From contig NZ_VOJI01000016.1 of the NCBI RefSeq assembly GCF_007923445.1, forward strand, positions 1-64,000: 64,000 nucleotides of DNA, written 5' to 3'. Below the pieces are notes generated by a model. That model had not been told where the DNA came from. It ran no database searches and was given only the letters and a program-made list of their open reading frames with translations. The position numbers were made by a program, and so were the translations under genes. Shown in pieces: positions 50,560-58,694 of the stretch; within the stretch, counting starts at the first letter, position 1; each line of letters begins with the position of its first letter. The DNA is from Puniceibacterium confluentis. Its GTDB lineage: Bacteria > Pseudomonadota > Alphaproteobacteria > Rhodobacterales > Rhodobacteraceae.

Positions 50560-51923
50560 CCGTATTCGCCAACATGCTGGAAATATCCTGCAAGGCGCAG
50601 AGCAATCAGGTCATCGCCGCCATGCCGGATGTGTGTTTCACCCCGCCCGAGGCACCGCCGACGCCGCCGGGGGTGCCGATTCCCTATCCCAGCTTCGGTC
50701 TGGACGGCGATGACGACAAGGGCACCGGCACGGTCAAGATCGGTGGCAAGACCATCAGCCACAAGAACAAGTCCTATTTCACCAAGACCATGGGCACCGA
50801 GGCCGGGGTCGCGGCCAAGAAAGGCATCATCACCTCGAAGAACACCGGCAAGAGCTACAATCAGGCCTGGTCCGGCAACGTCAAGGCCGAGGGCCAGCCG
50901 GTCAGCCGGTTTTCCGACATCAGCACCAACAATCACGGCTCGATCCCCGGCAATACTCCGCCCTGGCCGAAGATCGCCAAACCCGGCGGTCCGGATTCGC
51001 CCGACCCCTGCGAAGGCGAAAAGGAAAAGATCAAGGAGGCCTGCGGCGACAAGACCCGCGAGGAATGCTGCGAAGAGGCGGGGCTGGACACCGGGCCGCT
51101 GACCAAGAAGTCCGGCGCGCCGTCCTCGGGCAAAAAGCAGAAGACCTCGGCCGGCTCGGACGCGGCGAGCGCCAAGGAATCCGCCGGCAGCGATGTCTGG
51201 CTCAGCTCGGATTTTGCCACGGCGGCGGTCGCGATCGGCGGCGCGTCAGGGGCACCCGCGGGCAAGTTCCGGGACAAGCAGCGTTATATCGACGAGTGGG
51301 AGGCGGCAGAGGCCAACAAGTGCCTGGCCGCCAGCCGCTGCAAGCTCGAGCCCTACAACGGCGGCAACTCCTGCTGCCCGGGCCAGACCGGGCATCATCT
51401 GGTGGATGCCGCCTGTTTCAACGAGACCGGGCGCGGCGACACCCCGGCTGCCGGTGCGGCCAAGCCGCCGCAGCTGAGCGCGATCAAGAAGGGCAAGTCC
51501 TACGACCCCGACAAGGCGCCGGTGATCTGTGCCGAGGGGCCGTCGGCCACCAAGGGATCACACGGCGCGCTGCACACCGAGATGAAGGCCAAGGTGATCG
51601 CCAAGTCCGGCCCGGTGGGCAAGGGCAAGACCACCGCCGTGGCCTTTGGCAGCCCGCCCAAGACCAAGGACGTGCGCTCCATGGGCTACGGCGAATTCCG
51701 CGACGGCGCGATTGAAGCGGTTGCGGTGGTGTTTCCGAAATCGAACTGCGATCCGGCCTGTCTCAAAGCGCAGCTGGACGGCTATCACAAGGACGAGCTT
51801 GGGGTCGAGGACGACACCCAGGTGCGCACCCATCTGACCGGCCGGGGCGAAGATCAGCTTGACCCGGCACTGGCCTACAACCGCGCCCGCGAAACGGCGG
51901 TCCGCAAATCCATGACGGGCTGA
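50556..51923 (+). CDS. PAAR-like (DUF4150) protein with C-terminal GHH/HNH nuclease-type toxin domain
   Basis: 455 residues. Residues about 1-125 are the DUF4150 PAAR-like tip domain (AAMPDVCFTPPEAPPTPPGVPIPYPS, GTVKIGGKTISHKNKSYFTKTMG). A Cys-rich, low-complexity linker (about 145-265) follows. The C-terminal domain has CCPGQTGHHLVDAACF (about 273-288) and GSHGALHTEM (about 334-343), resembling GHH-type HNH/Endo VII toxins. Predicted to cap the VgrG spike and deliver a DNase to target cells. Preceded by adaptor and pseudo-ketosynthase genes with 4-bp overlaps; followed by a candidate immunity gene. The nuclease call is by motif; no biochemical class is certain. Confidence 0.75.
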   Translation: MTVFANMLEISCKAQSNQVIAAMPDVCFTPPEAPPTPPGVPIPYPSFGLDGDDDKGTGTVKIGGKTISHKNKSYFTKTMGTEAGVAAKKGIITSKNTGKSYNQAWSGNVKAEGQPVSRFSDISTNNHGSIPGNTPPWPKIAKPGGPDSPDPCEGEKEKIKEACGDKTREECCEEAGLDTGPLTKKSGAPSSGKKQKTSAGSDAASAKESAGSDVWLSSDFATAAVAIGGASGAPAGKFRDKQRYIDEWEAAEANKCLAASRCKLEPYNGGNSCCPGQTGHHLVDAACFNETGRGDTPAAGAAKPPQLSAIKKGKSYDPDKAPVICAEGPSATKGSHGALHTEMKAKVIAKSGPVGKGKTTAVAFGSPPKTKDVRSMGYGEFRDGAIEAVAVVFPKSNCDPACLKAQLDGYHKDELGVEDDTQVRTHLTGRGEDQLDPALAYNRARETAVRKSMTG

Positions 51924-51949
51924 ATGCAACCTATCCCCGGAGGTGAGAG

Positions 51950-52843
51950 ATGACCCCGCTGCTGGACGAAATGTCGATCAACACCAGTGCCGTGCGCGAC
52001 GCGACGCTGTCGGCGATGGTGGTGGTTGTCGATGAACTGGCGCGCAACCCCGACGCGCCGCATGCGGCGGTCTATACCCTGGAAGGCGCGACAGCGACCG
52101 AGCTGGGGTTCTTCCGCTTTGCCATCGTCGGTCTGGATTTCTGCGACCCGGGGCTGATCGCGCTGGGAGAATGGGGCGAGGTCCGGATCTTTGCCGACGG
52201 CGGCATCACCGAAGAACAGATCGACGTGGCGCGGGGGCCGCTGCGCAACCTGACCTGCATCGACGGTATGGCGGTGGCCTGCGGTGCCGACCTGCAGGTT
52301 TTCCGCCATGCCGGACCGGACAACTGGATCGCATTCGGTCCCGGCGACGCGCTGCTTGCGGAATTTCCGGCCAATCACCTCGAAGCCATCGACGGCTTTT
52401 CCCGCACCGAGATCTATGCCGCCGGGCGGGCAGGGGTGATCTGGTATTATGACGGCAGCGACTGGACGCCGGTGCAGACGCCGACCAACCTGTCGTATTA
52501 CGCGGTGCACTGCGGCAAGGATGGCACGGTGTATCTGTCCGGCCAGGCCGGGGTTCTGGCCACCGGGCGCGAGGACAGTTTCGAGCTGGTGCCGGCACCG
52601 GTGCCGCTGGAGGATGTCTGGGGCATCGCGCTGTATGGCGAGATCATCCACATGGCGGGGTTCCGGACCATGGTGCTGTGCGACGGCGAGGATTTCCTGC
52701 CCGACAGCGGTGCCCAGGCCCTGGGCGGCAGCTTTTACGACCTGCATGTCACCGGCGACTACATGTTTTCCTTCGGGATGAAGGACGTGATGCGGCGCGA
52801 CATGCAGCAGTGGCGGCGGCTGGACCGCTGCGTCGTCGTCTGA
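51950..52843 (+). CDS. Candidate T6SS immunity protein, beta-propeller-like
   Basis: 297 residues, 26 bp after the effector, with GGAGG upstream of ATG 51950. No signal peptide, so cytoplasmic, as needed to neutralise a nuclease. The sequence shows blade-like repeats ending in Trp/Tyr-rich strands (FSRTEIYAAGRAGVIWYYDGSDWTPV, HCGKDGTVYLSGQAGVLATG, GEIIHMAGFRTMVLCDGEDF), consistent with a beta-propeller. I do not recognise a named family. The immunity role rests on position directly after the toxin gene and on predicted location. Confidence 0.55.
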   Translation: MTPLLDEMSINTSAVRDATLSAMVVVVDELARNPDAPHAAVYTLEGATATELGFFRFAIVGLDFCDPGLIALGEWGEVRIFADGGITEEQIDVARGPLRNLTCIDGMAVACGADLQVFRHAGPDNWIAFGPGDALLAEFPANHLEAIDGFSRTEIYAAGRAGVIWYYDGSDWTPVQTPTNLSYYAVHCGKDGTVYLSGQAGVLATGREDSFELVPAPVPLEDVWGIALYGEIIHMAGFRTMVLCDGEDFLPDSGAQALGGSFYDLHVTGDYMFSFGMKDVMRRDMQQWRRLDRCVVV

Positions 52844-52885
52844 GCCCCGGAATGTCCGGCGGAGGGATCGCCCCGGGGCGAGGGC

Positions 52886-52905
52886 GGGTCCGGGCAACCG
52901 GGCCC
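52886..52905. terminator. Hairpin between convergent immunity and binding-protein genes
   Basis: GGGTCCGG (52886-52893) pairs with CCGGGCCC (52898-52905), 8 bp with one G-U pair, closing a stable GCAA tetraloop. It lies in the 129-bp gap between convergent genes and could terminate both directions; no U-tract follows. Confidence 0.5.
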
Positions 52906-52972
52906 CGGCGCCGCGAGGGAGGCGAACCCTGCGCACCGGTGTGTTTCCGTTCGCGCAGGGGGAGGGCGCCGG

Positions 52973-53989
52973 TCAGCCCAGCAGTCTGGCCGCCTGTCGG
53001 GCTGCGGTCATGTCGGCCACCGCGGCGGCGGGATGCCGCTGCTTCAGGCTGCCGAGCCCGACGAACATGTCCTGCAGGTAGGCGATATCGTCCTCGGCGA
53101 TCGAAAGGTCCCCGGAGTAGGGCCGCTGGCTCTGGTTGAAGTCCCAGATCGCCTGCGCCGAGGGCGCGTCAAACTGTTTCTGGGCGGCCTTGCGGGCGTC
53201 GAAAAATCCATCCCGCGACTCTGGTGTCATCAGGTATTCGTAGAGGGCGCCAAAGGCCGCCATCACCGCCACCAGACCTTCGTGTTTGTCGCGGATCGCC
53301 GCGTCCGAGGCATAGGCGGTCTGGAAGGTGTAGCGCGGCAGCGCCTCCCACATGTTGCCCTGCGGCACGACCACCAGTCCGTCGCCGTCATTCAGATGCG
53401 AGACGCTGGAGCAGCAGGCGTCGGCCGCACCCTCGACCACCGCCTTGTAGCAATTGTTGTTGCTGCCCTTGTCGACGAAAGTCACCTCGGCCGGGTTGAT
53501 GCCGTTCTCGGTCAGCAACTGCAACATCAGCGCGTGCAACAGGCCCAGATCGCCGCCCACGGCAACGGTCTTGCCCCTGAGGTCGGCCAGGGTCGCAATG
53601 CCGTCGGGTCTGGCGAACACGGTGAGCGCGGTCTTCTTCATGCCGGCGCCGACGATCTTGAGCCGGGCGCCCTGTTCGATGCGCGGCAGCACCCTGTTGT
53701 AGCCCGACACCATGCACACGTCCGCCGCCCCGGCGACGATGGTGTCGAACGGTCCGGTGGCCCCGGGGGCGTCGACGATCACGGTGTCGGCGCCAAAGGT
53801 TTGCAGAAACCCCTGTTGCGCCATCAGCGCGTTCAGGGTGCGGTTCTCCAGACCGGGATTGGTGGCAATGGCGATCCGGGTGGCGGCGGCCCGGGCGACA
53901 TACGGCGCGGTCAGCCCGCCAATGGCGAGGCCGAGACCGCCGAGGCCGGCGCTGCGCAACAGTCGGCGTCGGGTCAAGATCTGGGGCAT
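52973..53989 (-). CDS. NMT1/THI5-like ABC transporter substrate-binding protein, Tat-exported
   Basis: 338 residues from ATG 53989 with AAGGAG upstream. The N-terminus LTRRRLLRSAGLGGLGLAIGG is a twin-arginine signal ending near VARAA. The mature part has the two-lobed NMT1-like pattern (ATGPFDTIVAGAADVCMVSGYN, LADLRGKTVAVGGDLGLLHAL, DACCSSVSHLNDGDG). Periplasmic binding protein for a small aromatic or amine-like ligand; no cognate permease or ATPase lies in the window, so it is an orphan here. Divergent from tctC across a 378-bp region. Confidence 0.78.
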   Translation of the reverse strand: MPQILTRRRLLRSAGLGGLGLAIGGLTAPYVARAAATRIAIATNPGLENRTLNALMAQQGFLQTFGADTVIVDAPGATGPFDTIVAGAADVCMVSGYNRVLPRIEQGARLKIVGAGMKKTALTVFARPDGIATLADLRGKTVAVGGDLGLLHALMLQLLTENGINPAEVTFVDKGSNNNCYKAVVEGAADACCSSVSHLNDGDGLVVVPQGNMWEALPRYTFQTAYASDAAIRDKHEGLVAVMAAFGALYEYLMTPESRDGFFDARKAAQKQFDAPSAQAIWDFNQSQRPYSGDLSIAEDDIAYLQDMFVGLGSLKQRHPAAAVADMTAARQAARLLG

Positions 53990-54367
53990 GGGTGTCTCCT
54001 TCTTGCAGACATGAACGCCATGCCCGGACCTCGTGCCGGACAACGGCGCGCTCAGGATCGGCGCGGGCGAAGCGGCGCGCCAATTCGAAAGCCTGCACGC
54101 GGTATCGGATGGTTTACCGGGGCGCAGGGTCGCGGAGGGTGCGACCGTTCCGGGTGTATTGCGAAACTCTCCGAGGTCATTGGAAATCAACCCCCGCCTA
54201 TTCTCAGACCCGGGGCCGGTGGCTAACCTTTGCCAGATCGGCGCATGGCTTTCAGGTCTGGACGGGATGGAGGAGATCGCGTTTCAGGCGCACCGGCCGC
54301 CGGGCGGCGCGAGACACGACGGGGCACCGACAGGCCGTCCCGAAGAAACCCAGGAGGAGGACGAAAC
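53990..54367. promoter_or_regulatory. Divergent intergenic region before the tripartite transporter operon
   Basis: 378 bp between divergent binding-protein genes. It must hold promoters for both, but I see no convincing -35/-10 pair; TTGGAA and TATTCT around 54180-54206 are too closely spaced. AGGAGG at 54351-54360 provides the ribosome site for the ATG at 54368. No repeats of note. Confidence 0.3.
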
Positions 54368-55405
54368 ATGGCACTGACACGCAGAAAAACGTTATGTGGA
54401 CTGGCGCTTGCGGCGGCAACCGCATTTGCCGGTCCGGGCTTTGGCCAGACAGTCGAGGAGTTCTACAGCGACAAGGATGTGACGATGATGGTCAGTGCCC
54501 CGGCGGGCACGCTGACGGATACCATCGTGCGCCAGTTCGCGCAGCACTACGTCAAGCACATTCCGGGGCAGCCCGATGCCATCGTGCTGAACGTCGCCGG
54601 GGCTGGCGGGATGGTGGCCGCCGCGTCGCTGCAATCCAAGCAGGACAACGACGGGTCGGTCATCGGCTTCCTGCAGCGCAACAATCTGTATGTGCCGCTG
54701 CTGGATCCCGGCCAGAGCGCCTTTGATCCGCGCGAGGTCACCTGGCTTGGCAGTCTCGACAAGGTCTATTACGCCCTGGTCGGCATGACCCGGTCCGGGG
54801 TGACCACCGCCGAGGACCTGTTCGAAACGCCGCTGGTCATCGGCGCCACCGGGTTTGCCAACGAGAACCGGACGATGCCCGCGCTGGTCAACGACTACCT
54901 TGGCACCAGGATGAAGATCATCCCCGGGTATTCCGGGCGCGGCGAAGTCTATCTGGCGATGGAGCGGGGCGAGGTCGACGGCTGGGCCTCGACTGTGGAC
55001 GGGCTGTTTCAGGGCGAGCCGGTGAACATGCTGGCGGATGGCTCGATGAACGTGCTGCTGCATCTGGGCTGGACCAGCCACCCGGCCTTTCCGGATGTGC
55101 CGAACCTGACACCCTATGTCACCGATCCCGAGGTCCGGGCATTGCTGGATTTCTTCCTGCTGCCGTTGCAGGCGGGCCGTCCGTTCGCCGTACCGGCCGG
55201 CGTGCCGCAGGACCGGGTCGATGCCCTGCGCGCGGCGTTTGACGCGACGATGGCCGATCCGGATTTCCTGGCCGCGATGAAGGCGCAGAACTACGGTGTC
55301 GACCCGATCAGCGGCGGCGAGGTCGAACAGATCATCGAAACGCTCTGGGCCACACCCGCAGCGCAGCTGGATACCGTGCGTCAGGTCGTGACCCCCCAGG
55401 GCTGA
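54368..55405 (+). CDS. tctC: Tripartite tricarboxylate transporter binding protein (TctC/Bug family)
   Basis: 345 residues from ATG 54368 (AGGAGG upstream). Signal peptide (about 1-27, cleavage near GFGQT). Bug-family features: VTMMVSAPAGTLTDTIVRQFAQHYVKHIPGQP, VAGAGGMVAAASLQSK, and the C-terminal FAVPAGVPQDRVDALRAAFDATMADPDFLA. Captures a carboxylate in the periplasm for the TctAB permease encoded at 56.4 kb. A strong hairpin separates it from the downstream hydrolase gene. Confidence 0.88.
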   Translation: MALTRRKTLCGLALAAATAFAGPGFGQTVEEFYSDKDVTMMVSAPAGTLTDTIVRQFAQHYVKHIPGQPDAIVLNVAGAGGMVAAASLQSKQDNDGSVIGFLQRNNLYVPLLDPGQSAFDPREVTWLGSLDKVYYALVGMTRSGVTTAEDLFETPLVIGATGFANENRTMPALVNDYLGTRMKIIPGYSGRGEVYLAMERGEVDGWASTVDGLFQGEPVNMLADGSMNVLLHLGWTSHPAFPDVPNLTPYVTDPEVRALLDFFLLPLQAGRPFAVPAGVPQDRVDALRAAFDATMADPDFLAAMKAQNYGVDPISGGEVEQIIETLWATPAAQLDTVRQVVTPQG

Positions 55406-55422
55406 TCGCCACGACTGCTAGA

Positions 55423-55450
55423 CCCCCTGGCGCAATCCTGCGGCAGGGGG
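55423..55450 (+). terminator. Intercistronic hairpin after tctC
   Basis: CCCCCTG (55423-55429) pairs with CAGGGGG (55444-55450); inside, after a G-G mismatch, CGCA (55431-55434) pairs with TGCG (55439-55442) around an ATCC tetraloop. It lies 18 bp after the tctC stop with no U-tract. Probably an attenuator or mRNA-stabilising element keeping binding-protein levels above those of the permease. Confidence 0.6.
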
Positions 55451-55503
55451 CACCGCCGCCAACCCGGCGCACAGGCGTTCATCCGCAAGAGGTCCCGTTC
55501 CGC

Positions 55504-56358
55504 ATGACACCCCGGATCATCGACATCCACCCGCACATCATTTCCGCCGACACCGGGCGCTATCCTATCGCGCCGCAGGCCGGTCAGCGGTCGAACTGGT
55601 CGCAGAAGCGGCCTTCGAGCTTTGAGGAACTGATCGCCGGGATGGACGAGGCGGGGATCGCCAGGGCGGCCATCGTGCATTCCTCGACCACCTACGGACA
55701 CAACAACGACTATGTGCTCGACAGTGTGGCGACGCAGCCGGACCGGTTCACCGCCGTCTGCTCCTTTGATCTTCTGGCGCCGGAGGCGGTGCAGGTGTTC
55801 GACCGGCTGCTGGCCCGGGGCATGGGTGGTGTGCGCCTGTTCACCGGCGGCGCCACGGCGCAGACCGACGGCCGCTGGCTGGTCAACCCGGCGACCTTTC
55901 CGGTCTGGGAACGCTGTGCCGATCTGGGCATGGCGATGGTGATCCAGACGACGCCCGCCGGGCTGCCGATGGTGGCCGAACTGGCCGAACGGTTCCCGAA
56001 GGTGAGGATCGCGCTGGATCATTGCGGGCGTCCGGTGCTGGAGGAGGGGCCACCCTATCCCGCCTGCGCCGGCCTGTTCGGTCTGGCGCGGTACGACAAC
56101 GTCTATCTCAAGATCACCCCCAAGACCTTTGACCTGGCGCAGGCGGCGCCGGGCGGAGCGGAGGCGTTCTTTGCGCATCTGGTGCAGCGGTTCGGCGCGG
56201 ATCACCTGGCTTTCGGATCGAACCATCCCGCCTCTGCCGGATCGATGAAAGCGCTGATCACGCAGGGGCAGGACTGTCTGCGGGCGCTGTCCGACGACGA
56301 CCGGGCCTGGATCTGGGGCCGGACGGCGCAGCGACTGTATCCGATGCTCGCAGATTAG
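55504..56358 (+). CDS. Metal-dependent hydrolase of the amidohydrolase-2 family (LigI-like)
   Basis: 284 residues, TIM-barrel amidohydrolase of the 2-pyrone-4,6-dicarboxylate lactonase type. Visible sites: HPH in IIDIHPHIIS, His in MVIQTTPAG-adjacent strand, His in IALDHCGRPV, and FGSNHPAS where classical members have a metal- or base-providing Asp (GSDxP). Paralogous to the gene at 60.8 kb (same opening DIHPHIIS, HSSTTYG/HSSTCYG). Lies inside the tct operon, suggesting it acts on the imported compound; lactonase, decarboxylase and amidase chemistries are all possible. Confidence 0.8.
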   Translation: MTPRIIDIHPHIISADTGRYPIAPQAGQRSNWSQKRPSSFEELIAGMDEAGIARAAIVHSSTTYGHNNDYVLDSVATQPDRFTAVCSFDLLAPEAVQVFDRLLARGMGGVRLFTGGATAQTDGRWLVNPATFPVWERCADLGMAMVIQTTPAGLPMVAELAERFPKVRIALDHCGRPVLEEGPPYPACAGLFGLARYDNVYLKITPKTFDLAQAAPGGAEAFFAHLVQRFGADHLAFGSNHPASAGSMKALITQGQDCLRALSDDDRAWIWGRTAQRLYPMLAD

Positions 56359-56447
56359 GGGTGGGCATCGACCCGACACCCCGCCTTGACGACCGGCGGC
56401 CCGGTTCCGCGGGCAGGCGCGATCGTCCGCACAAGAGGTAGTACCAC

Positions 56448-58496
56448 GTGGAATTCCTGAGCGACTCCGTCATGCTGTCCGCCGCCGGTGAGGCGCTTGG
56501 CATCATCCTGCAGCCCGAACGGCTGATGTTCCTGTGGCTGGGCGTGCTGGTCGGGCTGGCGCTGGGGCTGATGCCCGGTATCGGCGGGCTGACCGGGTTC
56601 GCGCTGCTGGTGCCCTTCACCTACACGATGGACCCCTATGCGGCCTTTGCGATGCTGCTGGGCATGCATGCGGTCACCACCACCTCCGACACCATCCCGG
56701 CGGTGCTGTTCGGCGTGCCGGGGTCGGCCGCCAGTCAGGCAACGGTGCTGGACGGGTTGCCGATGACTAAACGCGGCGAGGCCGGGCGGGCGCTGAGTGC
56801 CAGTTACATGGCCTCGCTTCTGGGCGGGCTGATCGGGGCGCTGCTGCTGGCGCTGGCGCTGCCGGTGGTGCGGCCGCTGGTGCTGTCCATCGCCACGCCG
56901 GAACTGCTGGGGCTGACGATATTCGGCATCGCCATGGTGTCCACGCTGTCGGGCAATGCGCCGATGCGGGGCATGGTCGCCGCCTGTCTGGGCATCCTGA
57001 TCGGCATGATCGGCACCAACGTGCAGACCGGGCAGATGCGCTGGACCGGCGGGTTGCTGTACCTGCAGGACGGGCTGCCGCTGTTGCCGGTGTTGCTGGG
57101 CATGTTCGCGCTGCCCGAGCTGTGCGATCTGGCCATCGGGCGCAAGGCGGTGGCGCAAAGCGTCAGGTTCAACGCCCGCGACGGCATGCGGCAGGGCGTC
57201 AGCGATGTGTTGCGCAACTGGTTTCTGGTGCTGCGGTGCAGTGGCATCGGCGCGGTCATCGGCGCGATCCCCGGCATCACCGGCTCGGTGGTGGACTGGA
57301 TCGCCTACGGTCATGCGCTGCAATCGGAAAAGGGCGCCAAGGAGAGTTTTACCAAGGGGGACGTGCGCGGTGTGATCGCGCCGGAATCCGCCAACAACGC
57401 GCTGAACGGCGGCGCGCTGGTGCCGCTGCTGGCCTTTGGCGTGCCCGGAGGCGCAGCCACGGCGATCCTGTTGGGCGCGATGATGGTGCACGGCTTCATT
57501 CCCGGTCCGGACATGCTGACCAAGGATCTGAACGTCACCTATTCGATGATCTGGTCGATTGCGCTGGCCAACGTCTTTGGCGCCGGGTTGTGCTTCTTGC
57601 TGTCGGGACAGTTCGCCAGGATTTCCACCCTGCGCTACACCCTGATCCTGCCGGTGATCATGGCCATCGTCTATATCGGCGCGTTTCAGGGCTCGCGCAG
57701 CTGGGGCGATCTGTATGCGCTGCTGCTGTTCGGCGCGCTTGGCTGGGCGATGAAACGGCTGCGCTGGCCGCGCCCGCCGCTGATCCTGGGCCTGGTGCTG
57801 GGTGTGCTGATCGAACGCTATATGTCGATTTCGTTCCTGCGCTATGACATGGACTGGTTGCTGCGCCCCGGCGTGGTGGTGTTTCTGGCGCTCTCGGCGC
57901 TGGTGCTGCTGGGTCCGCTGGTCAGCATGTTGCGCCGGGGCGGGCTGGCGCGGCTGAAACCCACCGGCAGGCTCGACCTGGGACCGGCGGACCTGATGTA
58001 CGTGCTGTTCATCGGCACCGGGCTGTACATGCTGATCACCGCACAGGCGTGGTTCTTCAACGCCAGGATCGGGCCGACGGTGATTTCGGCCACGCTGGTC
58101 ATCGCCGGGACCATCAGCCTGGCCTACAAGGTGTGCGTCAACCGGCCTGCGGTCCCGGTGGCCGAGGGTGGCGCGATCCACATGGATCTGGAGAACGACG
58201 GCGACGAGACCCTGCCGGTCAGGGTCGTGCTGGCGCGTGCGGCACAGTTCTTTGGCTGGTTTGTCGCCTTTCTGGCCGGTGTCGCGGTGATCGGCATGAT
58301 CCCTTCGGTCCCGCTGCTGATCATCGCGTACATGCGGGTCGAGGGGCGCGAGCCCTGGCGCCTGTGCCTGATCCTCGCCGCCGGCGTGACGCTCGTGATC
58401 TATGCGGTGTTCGACCGGATCATCCACATCCCCTGGCCCGACAGCCTGATGGGCGAGGCGTTCCCGGCGCTGGCGCACTACATCCCCTCGATGTGA
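56448..58496 (+). CDS. tctA: Tripartite tricarboxylate transporter permease, TctA-TctB fusion
   Basis: 682 residues from GTG 56448 (AGAGG upstream). Residues 1-500 are TctA: FLWLGVLVGLALGLMPGIGGLTGFALLVPFTY, VTTTSDTIPAVLFGVPGSAASQATVLDG, LLAFGVPGGAATAILLGAMMVHG. The C-terminal 180 residues add four further membrane helices (LMYVLFIGTGLYMLIT, VISATLVIAGTISLAY, WFVAFLAGVAVIGMIPSVPLL, LILAAGVTLVIYAVFD), the size and topology of TctB. TctA and TctB are normally separate. Transports a carboxylate with the TctC at 54.4 kb. Confidence 0.87.
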   Translation: MEFLSDSVMLSAAGEALGIILQPERLMFLWLGVLVGLALGLMPGIGGLTGFALLVPFTYTMDPYAAFAMLLGMHAVTTTSDTIPAVLFGVPGSAASQATVLDGLPMTKRGEAGRALSASYMASLLGGLIGALLLALALPVVRPLVLSIATPELLGLTIFGIAMVSTLSGNAPMRGMVAACLGILIGMIGTNVQTGQMRWTGGLLYLQDGLPLLPVLLGMFALPELCDLAIGRKAVAQSVRFNARDGMRQGVSDVLRNWFLVLRCSGIGAVIGAIPGITGSVVDWIAYGHALQSEKGAKESFTKGDVRGVIAPESANNALNGGALVPLLAFGVPGGAATAILLGAMMVHGFIPGPDMLTKDLNVTYSMIWSIALANVFGAGLCFLLSGQFARISTLRYTLILPVIMAIVYIGAFQGSRSWGDLYALLLFGALGWAMKRLRWPRPPLILGLVLGVLIERYMSISFLRYDMDWLLRPGVVVFLALSALVLLGPLVSMLRRGGLARLKPTGRLDLGPADLMYVLFIGTGLYMLITAQAWFFNARIGPTVISATLVIAGTISLAYKVCVNRPAVPVAEGGAIHMDLENDGDETLPVRVVLARAAQFFGWFVAFLAGVAVIGMIPSVPLLIIAYMRVEGREPWRLCLILAAGVTLVIYAVFDRIIHIPWPDSLMGEAFPALAHYIPSM

Positions 58497-58550
58497 GCCG
58501 GTCGCCGGGGAGCGGGGGCGGGCGGGACACAGGTTCAGAAGGACCACACC

Positions 58551-58605
58551 ATGACAAACGCCCGGATCGCTGCGGTCGATCCGGACTCCGCCAGCCCGGA
58601 AAAGC
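58551..58605 (+). pseudogene. Orphan translation start truncated by a terminator hairpin
   Basis: AAGGA lies 8 bp before ATG 58551, and the first codons read MTNARIAAVDPDSASPEKR before entering the perfect terminator stem at 58606. The reading frame stays open beyond, but only as the shadow of the convergent aldolase gene. Most simply this is the 5' remnant of a gene lost downstream of tctAB, though a short leader peptide cannot be excluded. Confidence 0.3.
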
Positions 58606-58644
58606 GCGTGCCCCCGCCCGGCCTGGCGCCGGGCGGGGGCACGC
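58606..58644. terminator. Strong bidirectional terminator, 17-bp perfect stem
   Basis: A perfect 17-bp inverted repeat (58606-58622 and 58628-58644; arms begin GCGTGCCCCCGCC) with a 5-nt loop CTGGC, between the convergent tctAB and aldolase genes. It is the strongest hairpin in the window and should stop transcription from both sides. Confidence 0.75.
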
Positions 58645-58694
58645 ACCGCATCGGGCCGGGCCAGAGGTCGGCCCCGGCCCGGCGGCGGCATCGC

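Noticed and set aside
56355-58691. 778-codon open frame antisense to tctAB
   Set aside because: His/Gln/Arg-rich shadow of a membrane protein gene.
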